NCBI GenBank assembly: GCA_009760855.2
Contig: WPIO01000036.1
Span: 984,001-1,044,000, forward strand
Direction: 5' to 3'
DNA length: 60,000 nt
DNA from: Cristatella mucedo
Lineage: Eukaryota > Bryozoa > Phylactolaemata > Cristatellidae
Numbering within the stretch: the stretch's first letter is position 1; the number at the start of each line of letters is the position of its first letter. This document shows, piece by piece, positions 49,516 to 59,677 of the stretch. The translations under genes and the position numbers were made by a program. The notes under the pieces are model-generated. The model ran no database searches and was not told where the DNA came from. It saw only the letters and a program-made list of their open reading frames with translations.

Positions 49516-50239
49516 GGCCAGTGACTTTCAGTCATCCGGCAGACGTCTTTTCACTTCTGGGTTACTTAAAATCAGAGTACCCTTGTGTTTCGATGTAAAT
49601 AATTTCAAGCAAAGTAGTTCTCACAATGGATAAGTTTTTTCCACATCTTTGTACCGGCGATGCCATGCAGCTAGGCTCCTTGCCTATGCGTATGTGTAGG
49701 TTATTGATGTTCGAACTTTTTTATCGGACCATTTGGTTACTCAAAAACAGTGTGCATCGAACGATAAATTAACGGTTTATTATCATTCATTACGGAATTT
49801 ATGAGCGAAACATTTGCTATCTCTTGTATTGTATTGTCAGGTCTGGTACAGCGAACTCGTGGGAGTGTATGCGACCAAAATTCATAATAAAGACAGTCGG
49901 CGAGTTACTTCTGGTTTATATCTGGTTAAACGATGCCTAGGTCTTTTTAATTTTTTCTGTAATGTGTAAATCTTCAAAACTTTGAACTGCATTTGTAACG
50001 CATTTATTTTCAAACACCAAATCGAAAAATGGATTTTTACTCGTTTTTAGACCATTTCCTAATTCGGGCCATGCTGAGTGTGCTTGCTGTTAGTAAGCAA
50101 TCGATATGCTTCCTTTCCAGCCTATATAGATTAATCTGTAGAAGAGTTTAGCTCACTTAATGCACAATACAAATTTCGGAATAATGTTGCTATTGTCATC
50201 TTAGGCCAGTCTTTTCACTGTGTACCGACTATTCGCCAT
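49516..50239. other. No gene recognised, AT-rich
   Basis: AT-rich sequence without open frames of note or recognisable repeats. Confidence 0.5.
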
Positions 50240-50400
50240 TAATGGAGGGATTCATTAGGGGTCAAGGTACTTGCCTTCAAAAACAAAAGTCAAGATTCTT
50301 ACCTTTACATCCGAGGTCATGGAAACTAGTCCTACGGCATATGTGAAGCGCCTGTATGGAGATTTAGTTCTCCTAGAGCGCTGTACAAAGGAATTGTATT
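50240..50400 (+). mobile_element. SINE family B with doubled head
   Basis: GGTCAAGGTACTTGCCTTC, a second head TTCTTACCTTTACATCCG, CATATGTGAAGCGCCTG, GGAGATTTAGTTCTCCTAG, GCGCTGTACAAAGG, then (TTTA)n. Confidence 0.75.
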
Positions 50401-50699
50401 TATTTTTATTTATTTATTTATTCATTAGCTGCTCTTAGAACGTTGCTCTTGGGCCAATTTCATTCTCTTTTTCCCAGCATTAATTGGTTTTAATTGGCGG
50501 TCAAGTGCATCGATCGATAACTAGCCTAAAAGGTTTTCAGCCTACTGCATGGGTCGCCAGAACCTATGCCTCACCCGTGCCACTGAGAATCGGCTTAGGC
50601 TTTTAGGCTGCTGAACAGCGTTAGCCATGGCTAGAGAGCTGGTAATTGAAGAAGGGATGCATGCCATGAATTATCCTTCCCTACGTTTGTGGCCTGTGC

Positions 50700-51290
50700 A
50701 GGAATCACTGCTGAATGTGTAATACAAGTCATGCACTTGGACACGGAATCCAACACTCAGGGCGAAATCAGTGTCTTCAATGTCGATGCTTTGGACGATG
50801 AAACTGCTGTGCCATGCATCGACTCATCATTTTAAGGATCATCACCTAAGTTTAATAGTAATCTAGCAGAGTCGTTGTCTGCAGCTGCCACCACTGATGA
50901 AAGCACTGGCACCTTCGGAGCAGATACTTCATTTGACGACGAAATTTGTCTTGACTGGCAAGATCTTTGCAGCTGCATGCCTGCGGTCTTGACCTAGCAA
51001 AAAGACGACTTGGGCCTAAACTTAAATAGAATTTAAGCCACCGGACGCATTGTGCGTGATTGTTTTTGCACTGCGCTGCCAACCCTGGCAGCAGCAGTGC
51101 AAAATGGTTGGCGTAACAGCAGGCAGCATCAAAGTGCTTGGTGTGAGATTACGGGTGAGTCGCCACACCACAAGGCCATTGCTGCCTCTGTCATAGCTCT
51201 CTCTGATAACTCCTCTAAAAAAGTGCTCAAAGTGGCCGGAGAGGCACTGCTGGTTGGCCGAAGAGGTGCCACAGCTTCATCAGGCCGCTA
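50700..51290 (+). pseudogene. Degraded coding-like stretch, unknown
   Basis: Consecutive open segments with protein-like composition separated by stops: VIQVMHLDTESNTQGEISVF then NVDALDDETAVPCIDSSF, stop; SLSAAATTDESTGTFGADTS, FDDEICLDWQDLC, stops; then AAVQNGWRNSRQHQSAWCEI and AIAASVIALSDNSSKKVLKV to a stop near 51290. They look like parts of one acidic protein that has decayed or been retroposed. No family recognised. Confidence 0.3.
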
Positions 51291-52282
51291 ACAGGCGTCC
51301 GTGGTGGCAGGCCACGCAAGTTCCACCGGCTCCCAGCCAGGCAAACCGCATTCCTTCACGAAGGAGGCTCGTGCTGCTGCTGCTGCAGGCGATCGTTTAG
51401 TAATCACGATAAGCACCTGCCGTGGCAGCAGCAACAGTGACAGCAGCAGCAGCTACTGCTGCTGCTGCTGCTGCTGTGTCAGCAGCTGGCAGCTAGTGGC
51501 AGAATATGCTTTCGATTGGCATGCACTATGGAGCTATGGAGCTGAGTGCTATGGAAGCCACGATGATTGTGTCTGCCGTTGCAAAGCACGTAGGACTGTC
51601 GCAGTGCATTCCGCACCCGGCTGCTGCTGCTGCCACAGCTTGCACAGTCTCGGCCAAATCACTGAGCGTGTGCGGCGCGAAGCAGTCGGCCTTCTTGTGC
51701 TGCCTCTCGCGTACACGTCACCGTGCTCATGTCTGTGTGCACCTTCAGTCACTTCCGCCTCACTGGTCATTTAGTTATCACCGCCGCCACGGCCGCATGC
51801 TGCACAGCTTTGTCAATCGTCGACCAGCGGCATCCAAGCATATTGTTAAGCCTGAATGAGCTGAATCCACCGACTGCTTTGTTAGGCAATAGGCTCGGCA
51901 CCGTGCCTCGGTCTACAGGCTTTGTTCGAAGTGACATAGTACTCGGATCCTATCGAAAAATGTAGCTTTCCGGTTGATTGGTGAGTTAAGATTTCAACTG
52001 CCGGCGGTGCCTTAAGTTGTGATTGACATTGCAGTTGCGTCTGGTAAGCAGTCCAGATTTCGCTCACGGCATCTATCATTGTGCCTAACCGGATAGGCGA
52101 CATGGCTCGTAGGTGCTTTCTGAGCAGCATTCTTGATTATGTATACAGCTTAAGTATGGTAATGCAAGCTCATCTGTAAGGATAACAACACAGGACGTCT
52201 TGCTTTCTTAATTGTAATGCCATATTCTTAGGTAATGTTTCGACTAAATTCTTTCCCCCATTCACTACTCCTCGCCATTACC
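51291..52282. other. GCT/CAG-rich stretch, no supported gene
   Basis: Short triplet runs (CAG, CTG) create Ala/Ser/Cys-rich open frames in several phases. A CAG/CTG inverted pair lies at 51441-51476. No gene supported. Confidence 0.4.
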
Positions 52283-52426
52283 TTAAAGGTTAGAGGCTTG
52301 CACCTCACGACCGTCGGGTCGGGGTTCGAGTACTTCAGTAGGTGGTTGTAAATTACCCCCTTAAGCTTTGCTGAGAGCCGTTACATCTCTTCTGCAGCTT
52401 TATAAATGGAGCTGTCACACCAGCTG
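52283..52426 (+). mobile_element. SINE family A
   Basis: CGACCGTCGGGTCGGGGTTC, GAGTACTTCAGTAGGTGG, GCCGTTACATCTCTTCTGC, TTTATAAATGGAGCTGTC. Diverged plus-strand copy. Confidence 0.65.
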
Positions 52427-52584
52427 ATCCTAAAGGTTTCTTTTCTTTGCAACACTTCGATAGCTTCCTACACTACCACTAATGGGAATACGAGATTCCG
52501 TACTCTAGAACGGTTGGCCATACAAATCTCCGTTTGGTATAGAGTATTAAAAATGATAATACAAGTATCAAAGTATGTGTATAG

Positions 52585-53480
52585 CCCCATAAGAGACCTA
52601 AATCTCTCTCTAGGCCCTTTACATATGCTGCAAATGGAACAATTACGGACCAAGCAAAGCCAGTGAGGAAAAGTTGATTTTGCTTCTTTTTATATGTTGT
52701 CAAGTCAAGGAATGTCGTGACGACCGCCAGGAGTGAGTTCCAGGCTTTGGGAGCATGCGAATTTGAGATCGGTTACAACCGCAGCTAAAAGACTTGAGTT
52801 AGAAGAGCAGGTGGTAAGATGCATGGCCTGATTGCTAAGTAGTTAGAATAGGTAAAATTAGAGCAAAAGAATGAAGGGGCTAGTGTGAGTGACAAAACCT
52901 CCAAGTTGATGCACTGCTTGATGGGGAGCAAGCAGAGATCCACGACAAGTTTTACAATGTGGTAGCTTCGACGTTTAAGTCAGACTGCAGAATTTTGAAT
53001 GAACTCTTAAGTAACTTAATGCGCCGGTGGGAAGACCTGCAAGTATCCCTATTAATTAAAGCGAGAAAGCCCGTCATGCCATAAGATGGTGCGCTTCTGT
53101 CAAGCGGCAAGATGGCACAGCGTTTCGTCTTTTGCCTTTCGTGACGAAACTACAATGACTCAGCAAAGGGAGTCTACAGGCAGTGAGCTGCTCCTTGTTA
53201 AAAAAATCGAAACACACATGAATTAACCAACTCTTGATAAGCATGCCCAAATTTCTGCAATACTACATAGGTAAAGGTAGGCAGGCTTGACTGCGAAGCT
53301 GACACGTTTGTCTAACGAAGGCAGGACACTCAGATTTCTCGAAAATGCTACCGGAAACAAACTAGCCAAGCCCCTTTCGAGGGGGTGGGTTTTCCAATTC
53401 CTGACCAATGATAGGTTTGTCAATAGCTCGTAAGTTGATCATATCGCCGTTTACTTTAGTTGGTTGTCATCCAAGCAAAA
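52585..53480 (-). mobile_element. LINE 3' half, longest copy, degenerate
   Basis: From the tail (CTAAATCTCTCTCTAGGCCC, CTTTACATATGCTGC) through the C-terminal part at 52720-53000. The upstream RT part at 53223-53420 reads FSRNLSVLPSLDKRVSFAVK then PAYLYLCSIAEIWACLS, matching SARNLGV..D..LS...HV..V.KSAYFHLR.I..IR. Frames are broken throughout. Confidence 0.75.
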
Positions 53481-53660
53481 ATACAGCAATACAGTAAAGG
53501 AGTAAAGTGAGAGTTTGACATGCTGGAAGACAGGTGGAGAAATAACGATTAGACTTGTATAAAGTGCTATATCTGAGGTCGTCAGCTGGTCTTCTGATGC
53601 TTTTATTTACAGCACTTTTTACTATTCTTTGTCCGTGAGTCATACAGGTGCAAACCTGCT

Positions 53661-53706
53661 ATAATAGTAATAATAATAATGTGTGATAAAGTGCCCTCAG
53701 AGAACT

Positions 53707-53791
<85 letters not shown>

Positions 53792-53930
53792 GGCGCTTTA
53801 CATTTCCTACAAAGTAAGCATGATCGAATGGTTCGTGCTAGCATCCTCAATAAACAACAAGAATAACATGGTTAGGGGGACATACACAGGATCAGCATGC
53901 AAGTATGGTTAGTGGCAGCATGGAACACGA
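53661..53930 (-). mobile_element. LINE 3' UTR and tail with microsatellite inside
   Basis: AATAATAATAATGTGTGATA, AAGTGCCCTCAGAGAACTC, then a CT tract at 53711-53790 exactly where intact copies read AATCTCTTTCTAGG, then AGGCGCTTTACATTTCC, CATGGTTAGGGGGAC and GGTCAGCATGC-like text. Confidence 0.9.
53711..53790. repeat. (CT)n microsatellite grown inside a LINE tail
   Basis: Pure CT tract flanked on both sides by LINE-tail sequence. Confidence 0.95.
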
Positions 53931-54229
53931 ACTACAAACTGCTACGACAGAAGAGCACAAAACTTGGTGACCTCATGAATACTCCAAAAACTAGGACATT
54001 CTGACGGCTAGCAAGTAAAGCTCAATCAAGTAGCTCACCCCCTTAACGTTTCGTCGGCACTATGGCACTACAGAATAACTTACGTGCACTTTCAATAGCA
54101 TCTTCCTATGAGGAGCGCATATCCGACTATAACTATTTAGCTGTGCTTCTAACCAGCCTCAAATCCATGCCTTTGGGTTGCATGCGACCAAAGCGTAAAA
54201 CTTGCTCCCGGCTGACGTCACGACACCTT

Positions 54230-54400
54230 CTGACTTGTTGTCATCGTCATCTCTTAATATGCTTTTTGCATGCTCACACACTGCATGTTATAACTAAGCA
54301 ATTGACATTACTTCCTTTCCAGCATCAGCAAAGTGCACATACAGATTTGTGTTACGACGGTATGCAAGTTTCTTTTATTATTATTATTATTATTGTTGTC
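54230..54400 (+). mobile_element. Worn LINE 3' UTR and tail
   Basis: CATGCTCACACACTGCATG, CTTCCTTTCCAGCATCAGC, AAAGTGCACATACAG, ending (TTA)n. Very diverged from the other copies. Confidence 0.5.
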
Positions 54401-55023
54401 ATTAAGATTATTATTACAAGTAGCTACCGAACGATCAGGCTGGCTCTAAGCGTTGTGCTAAGCAAGCCACCATTATGCAGCATGTTTGTCGTTCGCAAGC
54501 CGTCCATCGTCATTCGCTGGCCTAGCTGAATGGACCACCAACAGCATAATTGCAATACTGGCCAGCCACAAGCAAGAATCCACACAGATAATAATAATAA
54601 TGCACGTTGCAGCTTTCAAGTCCATAGGGAATTTTCGAAGTAGCCTTTAGCTTGGCACGCTTCGCTTGGATAGCCGAAGAGCAGCAACCTTCGATCTGAG
54701 GGCCCCACCCTGAGCAGCCATCTGAGCAGACCATTTGGAGTGTCTCGTGGCCCCCGAAGGGGGAGGGGGAGAGAAGAGGAGGATGGTGCACACGAGGCGT
54801 GTAGGGCAGCTTGCTCTTTTGCACAACCCTTCTTTACTGGTCCCTTCCCAAAGGCCAGCAAAGATCATATTTGGTTCTCTGCAGCAACAAAAAACCCGCG
54901 CATACCTCAGCGAGCAATTCTTGCTCAGATCTCAGCAAGCCTCAGCGCAGTCAACAGCTAGAGCAGCTCAATTGTGGGCCGTGCCACACAAACAGCCACA
55001 AGTTTGGGTCAGGCAGCGCGGTA

Positions 55024-55059
55024 TTTCGATCGATCAGAACAAGTTTCGATCGATCAGAA
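55024..55059. repeat. 16-bp direct repeat with palindromic core
   Basis: TTTCGATCGATCAGAA occurs at 55024-55039 and 55044-55059, 4 bp apart. Each contains the palindrome TCGATCGA. Confidence 0.9.
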
Positions 55060-55214
55060 GCTTGTGCGCTGCCCAGCTAGCCGGCCATCATGCTCAGTGG
55101 GCTGGTGATCTGTAAGAATGCCGGCCGGCTTTGCCTGGTTGCTTATCAGCTGGCAGCCAGCCAGCCATGACCCTGCCAGCGCACGTGTCAATCCGGCTCT
55201 TGGTGAGGGGTATG

Positions 55215-55400
55215 ATTGGCCAAAGAATGCCAGTGGTTCTTTCGGTAACCGTTCAGTGCTCACGGCCAGCCAAGGCTGCCGTAGACCTAGCAAACGATTG
55301 ATTAGGTACAATGGGCTTAAGAATGCCAGTGGCTCCTGCAAAAGCCGTCCAGCACTTGCGGCCAGCCCAGGCAGACTGGGCCAACGATTTAGTTAGCTGT
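55215..55400. repeat. Two diverged tandem units of about 95 bp
   Basis: Both units carry, in order, AAGAATGCCAGTGG, (T)TCnnnCGGTAACCGT/AAAAGCCGTCCAG, CACGGCCAGCC/TGCGGCCAGCC and an AACGATT end. A third partial unit may precede from 55112 (TAAGAATGCCGG). Confidence 0.5.
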
Positions 55401-56679
55401 TCGGATAGAACTGGCCTAAAGCAGGGCTCTACCTGGCATGATCAGTCACACTGGCACCCGGGCTCGCGCGCACGCGCACGCACACACGGCTAACTAATGA
55501 TCTGCCACACACAGGGCTGACTCGAAATACTCGAATAAAACCCGAAGAAACAGACAGCCCAGCTACTTGCTCAAACTCAGCCTCAGCATGCGATGTGCGT
55601 ATCCTTCCCGGCAGCCACCAGTCAAAGCTGATGACAGACTCAAGTTCTCAGGTGTCTCGACCCAAAAACGTTTGCTAGTGAGATGGGTGCAGCTCTAGAG
55701 CTGGCTAGCCTGCTTCATTAGCTTTTAGTAAGCTCTCAGCCCAATTACGCAAGCAGCATCCCACGATGCGATAGGAGAAGCAGCAAAAGCAGCAGCAGCA
55801 GCTGTATGCTTAATTAAGGCAATCCTTGCAGCCCCTTTGCACAACCTTTGCTGCTGCCGTGGCCACACTGGCATGCAGGATCAAATGCTCGATTGGCTGC
55901 AGCAGTGGAAGCCGACCTAGCGCTGGCAGCCTTTACATTTCGCTCTGGCCGAGATTCTCACCCGGGATCCCTGGAGGTGGCTGGCTGCTCCACTAGCCCT
56001 AGCTTAAATGCAGCCCTGGCTTAAATGCTGCCTGCTCTAGCCACTCAATTAGCTGCACGCCATAGCTGCCCAGTCAACACACACGGCGACAACATAGCTG
56101 TTTCCTTTGTAATAATCAATAGCATAAAATTTCCGCCCTAGCATGGCAGCACAGTACACAGCCACGGAGCAGTCAATCATGGGAGGGCAGCCGCCCTGGA
56201 GCAGGAATACCATGCTCCGCTATCTGGCAAGATAGCGGGTAGCACACGCTTGCCTCTAAGCACATCGAGGCTGATGCACGCACGGCAGCCGTGGCGCACT
56301 GCACCAGTTTGCTTTCGCTGCAACATGTTCACATCACCAGTAGCCCGGTGACAAAGCGCTTCTCAGATCCGCGCCGCCGGCGAGCCCCAGCGTCCGCTGG
56401 GGGTACGTCTGACAGTCTCAGACGTTGGCCTAACGTCTCTACGGCCAGGCGACCGGTAAAATAAATTAAGCCACACAAAAAAGGCTCGACCTGGTAGGGG
56501 CCGGTTCGGGGGGGGGGCACAGCTGCACTGTACGCACTCACGCAAGCAGGCACATGGACGCACACATTGAACGGTGGCTCAGCCAGCCGGCTAAGCCCAC
56601 AGCTGACCAGTCACGTACCGCTGACAGGCAGCACGAGCGAGTCAAAGGCGAACAGTCAAAGGCGAGCTGGGCCGGCGGC

Positions 56680-57343
56680 TCACATTGAGGGCAGCGTGTC
56701 CTTGAGTATCTCCTTGGCAGTAGGCGACAGCGAGTCCGGAAAGACGACGTCGAACTCGACGAGCAGGTCGCCGCGGTGCGAAGCGTCCTTCGCGCTGGGC
56801 ATGCCCTTGCCCGTCACCCTCGTCACCGAGCCGGGCTTGACGACGTGGCTCAGGCGCAGCGGCATCGCGCCGCCCTCGACGAGCGGCACGTGGACGGTGC
56901 AGCCGACCAGCGCGTCGCGAAGGCTGACAGGCAGCTTGCAGCGCAGGTCGCTGCCGTCGCGCCTGAACTTGGGGTGCGGCTTGTCCTTGAGCACGAACAC
57001 GACGTCGGCCGGGATGCTGTTCGGCATCTGGTCGCCCTCCTGCGGGAACGTGATCTTGGTGCCCGACTTCCAGCCTTTCTTCACGTCGATCGTCAGCACC
57101 TCGTCCTCGGTGCGACGCTGGCCGTCGGCGCCGACCACCGTGCGCGTGATCTTCATCTTCTTCGTGCAGCCCCGGAAGACCTCCTCCAGCGTCACCATCA
57201 GGTCGCGGAGGACGGGCGCGTCCTGGCGCTTGCGCCTGTAGCCGCCTTCCGAGTGGCCGCCGCCGCCGCCACCGAACATGTCGTCGACGTCCATATCCGA
57301 CAAGCCGCCGCCGCCGCTCGCGAAGGTGTGTCGCGTCGGCCCT

Positions 57344-57376
<33 letters not shown>

Positions 57377-57723
57377 AATGAAAAGAACATTCTGAACGGG
57401 TCCTCCCCGCCGAAGAAAGATCTGAACGTAGCGTGCGGATCCAAGTCGCCTTGCGCGAACGTGTAGGTGGCGCCGCCCGGTCCCCCGGCGCCGCCGCCGC
57501 CGGGCTTCAGTCCCTCCTCGCCGTACGTGTCGTATGTCTCCCTCTTGTCTTTGTTGCTCAGAACTTCGTACGCCTCCGCTATTTCCTTGAACTTCTCTTC
57601 GGCTCCCGGCGATTTGTTCTTGTCGGGATGAAACTTGAGAGCCATCTTCCGATAAGCTTTTTTAATATCATCGTCTGAGGCCGACCTCGACAATCCAAGC
57701 ACTTCGTAAAAGTCTCGACCCAT
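56680..57723 (-). CDS. DNAJB1: Class B (type II) DnaJ/HSP40 co-chaperone, DNAJB1/4/5 type
   Basis: Intronless 347-codon gene. Residues 1-70 form the J domain with HPD at 32-34 ([20 protein letters not shown]), which stimulates Hsp70 ATPase. Residues about 75-155 form a Gly/Phe-rich linker with a poly-Gly run coded by CCG repeats (57341-57376 on the plus strand). Two C-terminal substrate-binding domains follow ([53 protein letters not shown]), ending with the dimerisation region ([16 protein letters not shown]). There is no cysteine-rich zinc region, so it is class B. Length is close to human DNAJB1 (340) and DNAJB4 (337). Orthology among B1/B4/B5 cannot be settled here. The start is fixed by the conserved [10 protein letters not shown]. 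Lack of introns and the upstream heat-shock element suggest a heat-inducible gene. Confidence 0.97.
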
Positions 57724-57810
57724 TTCTGTCTAGAGATTCTGGCCCGCAACGCCACTCGACCACACACAGCCAAGGCGGCAAATCCTCCGGGAAAGCAGGC
57801 AGCCGCAGCC

Positions 57811-57817
57811 TATATAC
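57811..57817 (-). promoter_or_regulatory. TATA box of DNAJB gene
   Basis: TATATA read on the minus strand (CCCGTATATAGG), about 90 bp upstream of the ATG. This leaves room for a 5' UTR of about 60 nt. Position relative to the heat-shock element is typical. Confidence 0.7.
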
Positions 57818-57867
57818 GGGAACGGTAAGGTCGACCCATCTAGACGTTTCTAGGGACAAGCCCCCCG

Positions 57868-57884
57868 TTCTCGAAGTTTCCGGA
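57868..57884 (-). promoter_or_regulatory. Heat-shock element
   Basis: TTCtcGAAgtTTC is three perfect alternating HSF pentamer cores, with a fourth imperfect (GAT). It lies about 52 bp upstream of the TATA box. A weaker GACgtTTCtaGGG set lies closer to it at 57843-57855. Confidence 0.8.
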
Positions 57885-57900
57885 TGTGCTGTTACGCCAC

Positions 57901-58449
57901 GATTATTCATTTAATCACTATAAATAATTATTAATTTAAATAAAATAAATATTTTAAGTTTTTAGTCGCAGTTAAATGAAATAGCTCTAACCGTGGCTAC
58001 TTTGGTGATGCCTCAACAGCCGGCGTACAGTGACGTCACGCACGCGCGGTTCCCTCCGGCGTGCGCCGCTACCCAACTAGCCTGCCGCCGTTGTCCGTAC
58101 CGCGGTCTGGCCGCTCATCCTCGAAGTGCCCCAGAAACGCCGTACCTATATTATGTTGGGCTTCCGTGGGCAAGCGGCTGCTGAGAATGCTGATCGCGCG
58201 CTCGGTTCGTCCGCAGATATAGTTTACGCGGCCGACTTTCGCTAGGGCCGCAGCCGGCGAAGATTGACCGCTTGCTTAGTCCAACTCGTAAGTGTCCGCT
58301 CCCAGTGTTATAGGAATAGGAATGTCGTGACCGGAGTAGTATTGTGGCCTCGGTGTAATTAGCGCACAGCATTCTGCCAATTCCTCGGACGGCGCGCGTC
58401 TACTGATCAAAGGGAAAAGGTTCGTCTGTCCCTCCCCTGCCCCCGTCGC
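57901..58449. other. Upstream region of DNAJB gene, no gene supported
   Basis: An AT-rich block (57901-57965) is followed by GC-rich DNA with a perfect CRE palindrome. A 30-codon open reading from ATG at 58153 (MLGFRGQAAAENADRALGSS) has no known relative. Confidence 0.4.
58031..58038. promoter_or_regulatory. CRE palindrome TGACGTCA
   Basis: Perfect cAMP-response-element palindrome about 310 bp upstream of the DNAJB start codon, in GC-rich DNA. Function inferred from sequence only. Confidence 0.45.
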
Positions 58450-58595
58450 GCCGCACTGGTTTGGCCCAGCGATTAAGGTACTCGCTCCGACCAAGATCTG
58501 GACGAGTTCCAAGGGCTCGAGCCCCATGGCATATGCGAAGCGCCTGAATAGACATTTGGTTTCTTAGGGCGCTATGCAAATTAATTGCATTTACT
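58450..58595 (+). mobile_element. SINE family B
   Basis: TGGTTTGGCCCAGCGATTAA, GGTACTCGCTCCGACC, GGGCTCGAGCCCCATGGC (B box), ATGCGAAGCGCCTGAATAG, TTCTTAGGGCGCTATGC, AAATTAATTGCATT. Confidence 0.8.
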
Positions 58596-58639
58596 AATTA
58601 TATTTAAGATGGCAACCCATACTCTCGGGAGTGATGTAA

Positions 58640-58985
58640 TGATAATAATAAATTGCATAAAGCACCCTCAGAGAAATCTCTTTCTAGGCGCTTTACGATT
58701 GCCACAGAGAAAGCACGATCGAATGGTTAGTGGCAGCATGCTCAATAAACAACGAGAATAACATGGTTAGGGGTGTAATGTAATGTAGTCCCTGGCTTTG
58801 GGAGCGTACGATCTAAAGGCACGATCTCCAAAGGGTTTTATGTTTGTACGAAGCATTGGCAAAAAATTGGATTCCGAAAAGCGAGTGATAAGGTGCTTAA
58901 TCTGGTGGGGCAGTAGATCTGATAGGTAGGCTGAAGCCAAAGGATGAAGGAACCTAGAAGCGAGTGACAAGACCGTCGATGCGTA
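58640..58985 (-). mobile_element. LINE 3' portion (tail, UTR, C-terminal coding)
   Basis: AATAATAAATTGCATAAAGC, ACCCTCAGAGAAATCTC, GGCGCTTTACGATTGCC, ATAACATGGTTAGGGG, then the coding remnant in reverse. The UTR is shortened. It gives the uninterrupted reference for the junction broken at 48971. Confidence 0.8.
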
Positions 58986-59390
58986 ATAAACGTGAAATTT
59001 TTAGCTTGAAACTCTCCAAGCAGCAGATACGCGACACCACGCAGAGCACCAAAGCGGATTCAAGGACGTTAATTCACGCGGATGCCGCCGCAGCGGCGGG
59101 CAGCGTCACGCGACCGCACTGCCCCGCATCTTCAAAGCAACTCTCGGGCCTCTGCCGCCCGTTACTTAAATATCATTACCATAAATCGCAACGCCCCATA
59201 AACCAACGGCAGTGTCACACTCTCTGCTGGACCATAAATCACTCTAAGCCATAAACTGGCCGAAGGGGGGGTAACAACGCCATAAATTGACCCATAATGC
59301 ACTAACATCTCAAATTATCCACAGAACTATACTATGACTCAGCGAAGCGAGTCCTACGGCAGTGAGGTCTAGCGCTCTATAGAAAGGTTA
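58986..59390. other. No gene recognised
   Basis: Short GC-rich patch (59040-59160) then AT-rich DNA, including several CCATAAA words between 59180 and 59300. No gene supported. Confidence 0.4.
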
Positions 59391-59499
59391 AGCTGATTTA
59401 ACAGCCTCCCGTGTATGGAGAAGTAGAAGGGCAGTCACGGCTATCACCACAGCTTGCAGTGGTCAATCTTTTAGTGACCAATGAAGAACTCGAACCTAC
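59391..59499 (-). mobile_element. SINE family A, 3' part
   Basis: AGCTGATTTAACAGCCTC, CACGGCTATCACCACAGC, TTGCAGTGGTCAATC, GAACTCGAACC. Truncated before the head. A second copy follows immediately. Confidence 0.75.
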
Positions 59500-59507
59500 A
59501 AAAAAAT

Positions 59508-59677
59508 CCCAGCTGATTAAACAGCCTCTTTTTGTGTAGCGACAGAAGAGCCTTTACGGCTATCACCACCGCTTGCAGTGGCGATGAAGGATCGCCCACC
59601 GTAGGAATCGAACCCACGACCTCGCGACCGAGGTCGTGAAAGCAATCGCCTTACCTAGTGTGCCATCACGCCTCACC
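59508..59677 (-). mobile_element. SINE family A, full length
   Basis: CAGCTGATTAAACAGCCTC, TTTTTGTGTAGCGACAG, TATCACCACCGCTTGCAG, GGATCGCCCACCGTAGG, AATCGAACCCACGACCTC, CTAGTGTGCCATCACGCC. Almost identical to 41750-41922, so both look recent. Confidence 0.9.

Larger units (their letters stand above)
54401..56679. other. No supported gene; downstream flank of DNAJB gene
   Basis: Open frames on both strands look incidental. Noted here: a direct repeat at 55024-55059, two diverged tandem units of about 95 bp at 55215-55400, and a G run near 56505-56518. Part of the right end may be the 3' UTR of the DnaJ gene. No clear poly(A) signal was found. Confidence 0.4.

Noticed and set aside
56567-57466. 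Plus-strand open frames of about 200 codons opposite the DnaJ gene
   Set aside because: Antisense shadows of a GC-rich coding sequence. The minus-strand DnaJ protein is unmistakable.
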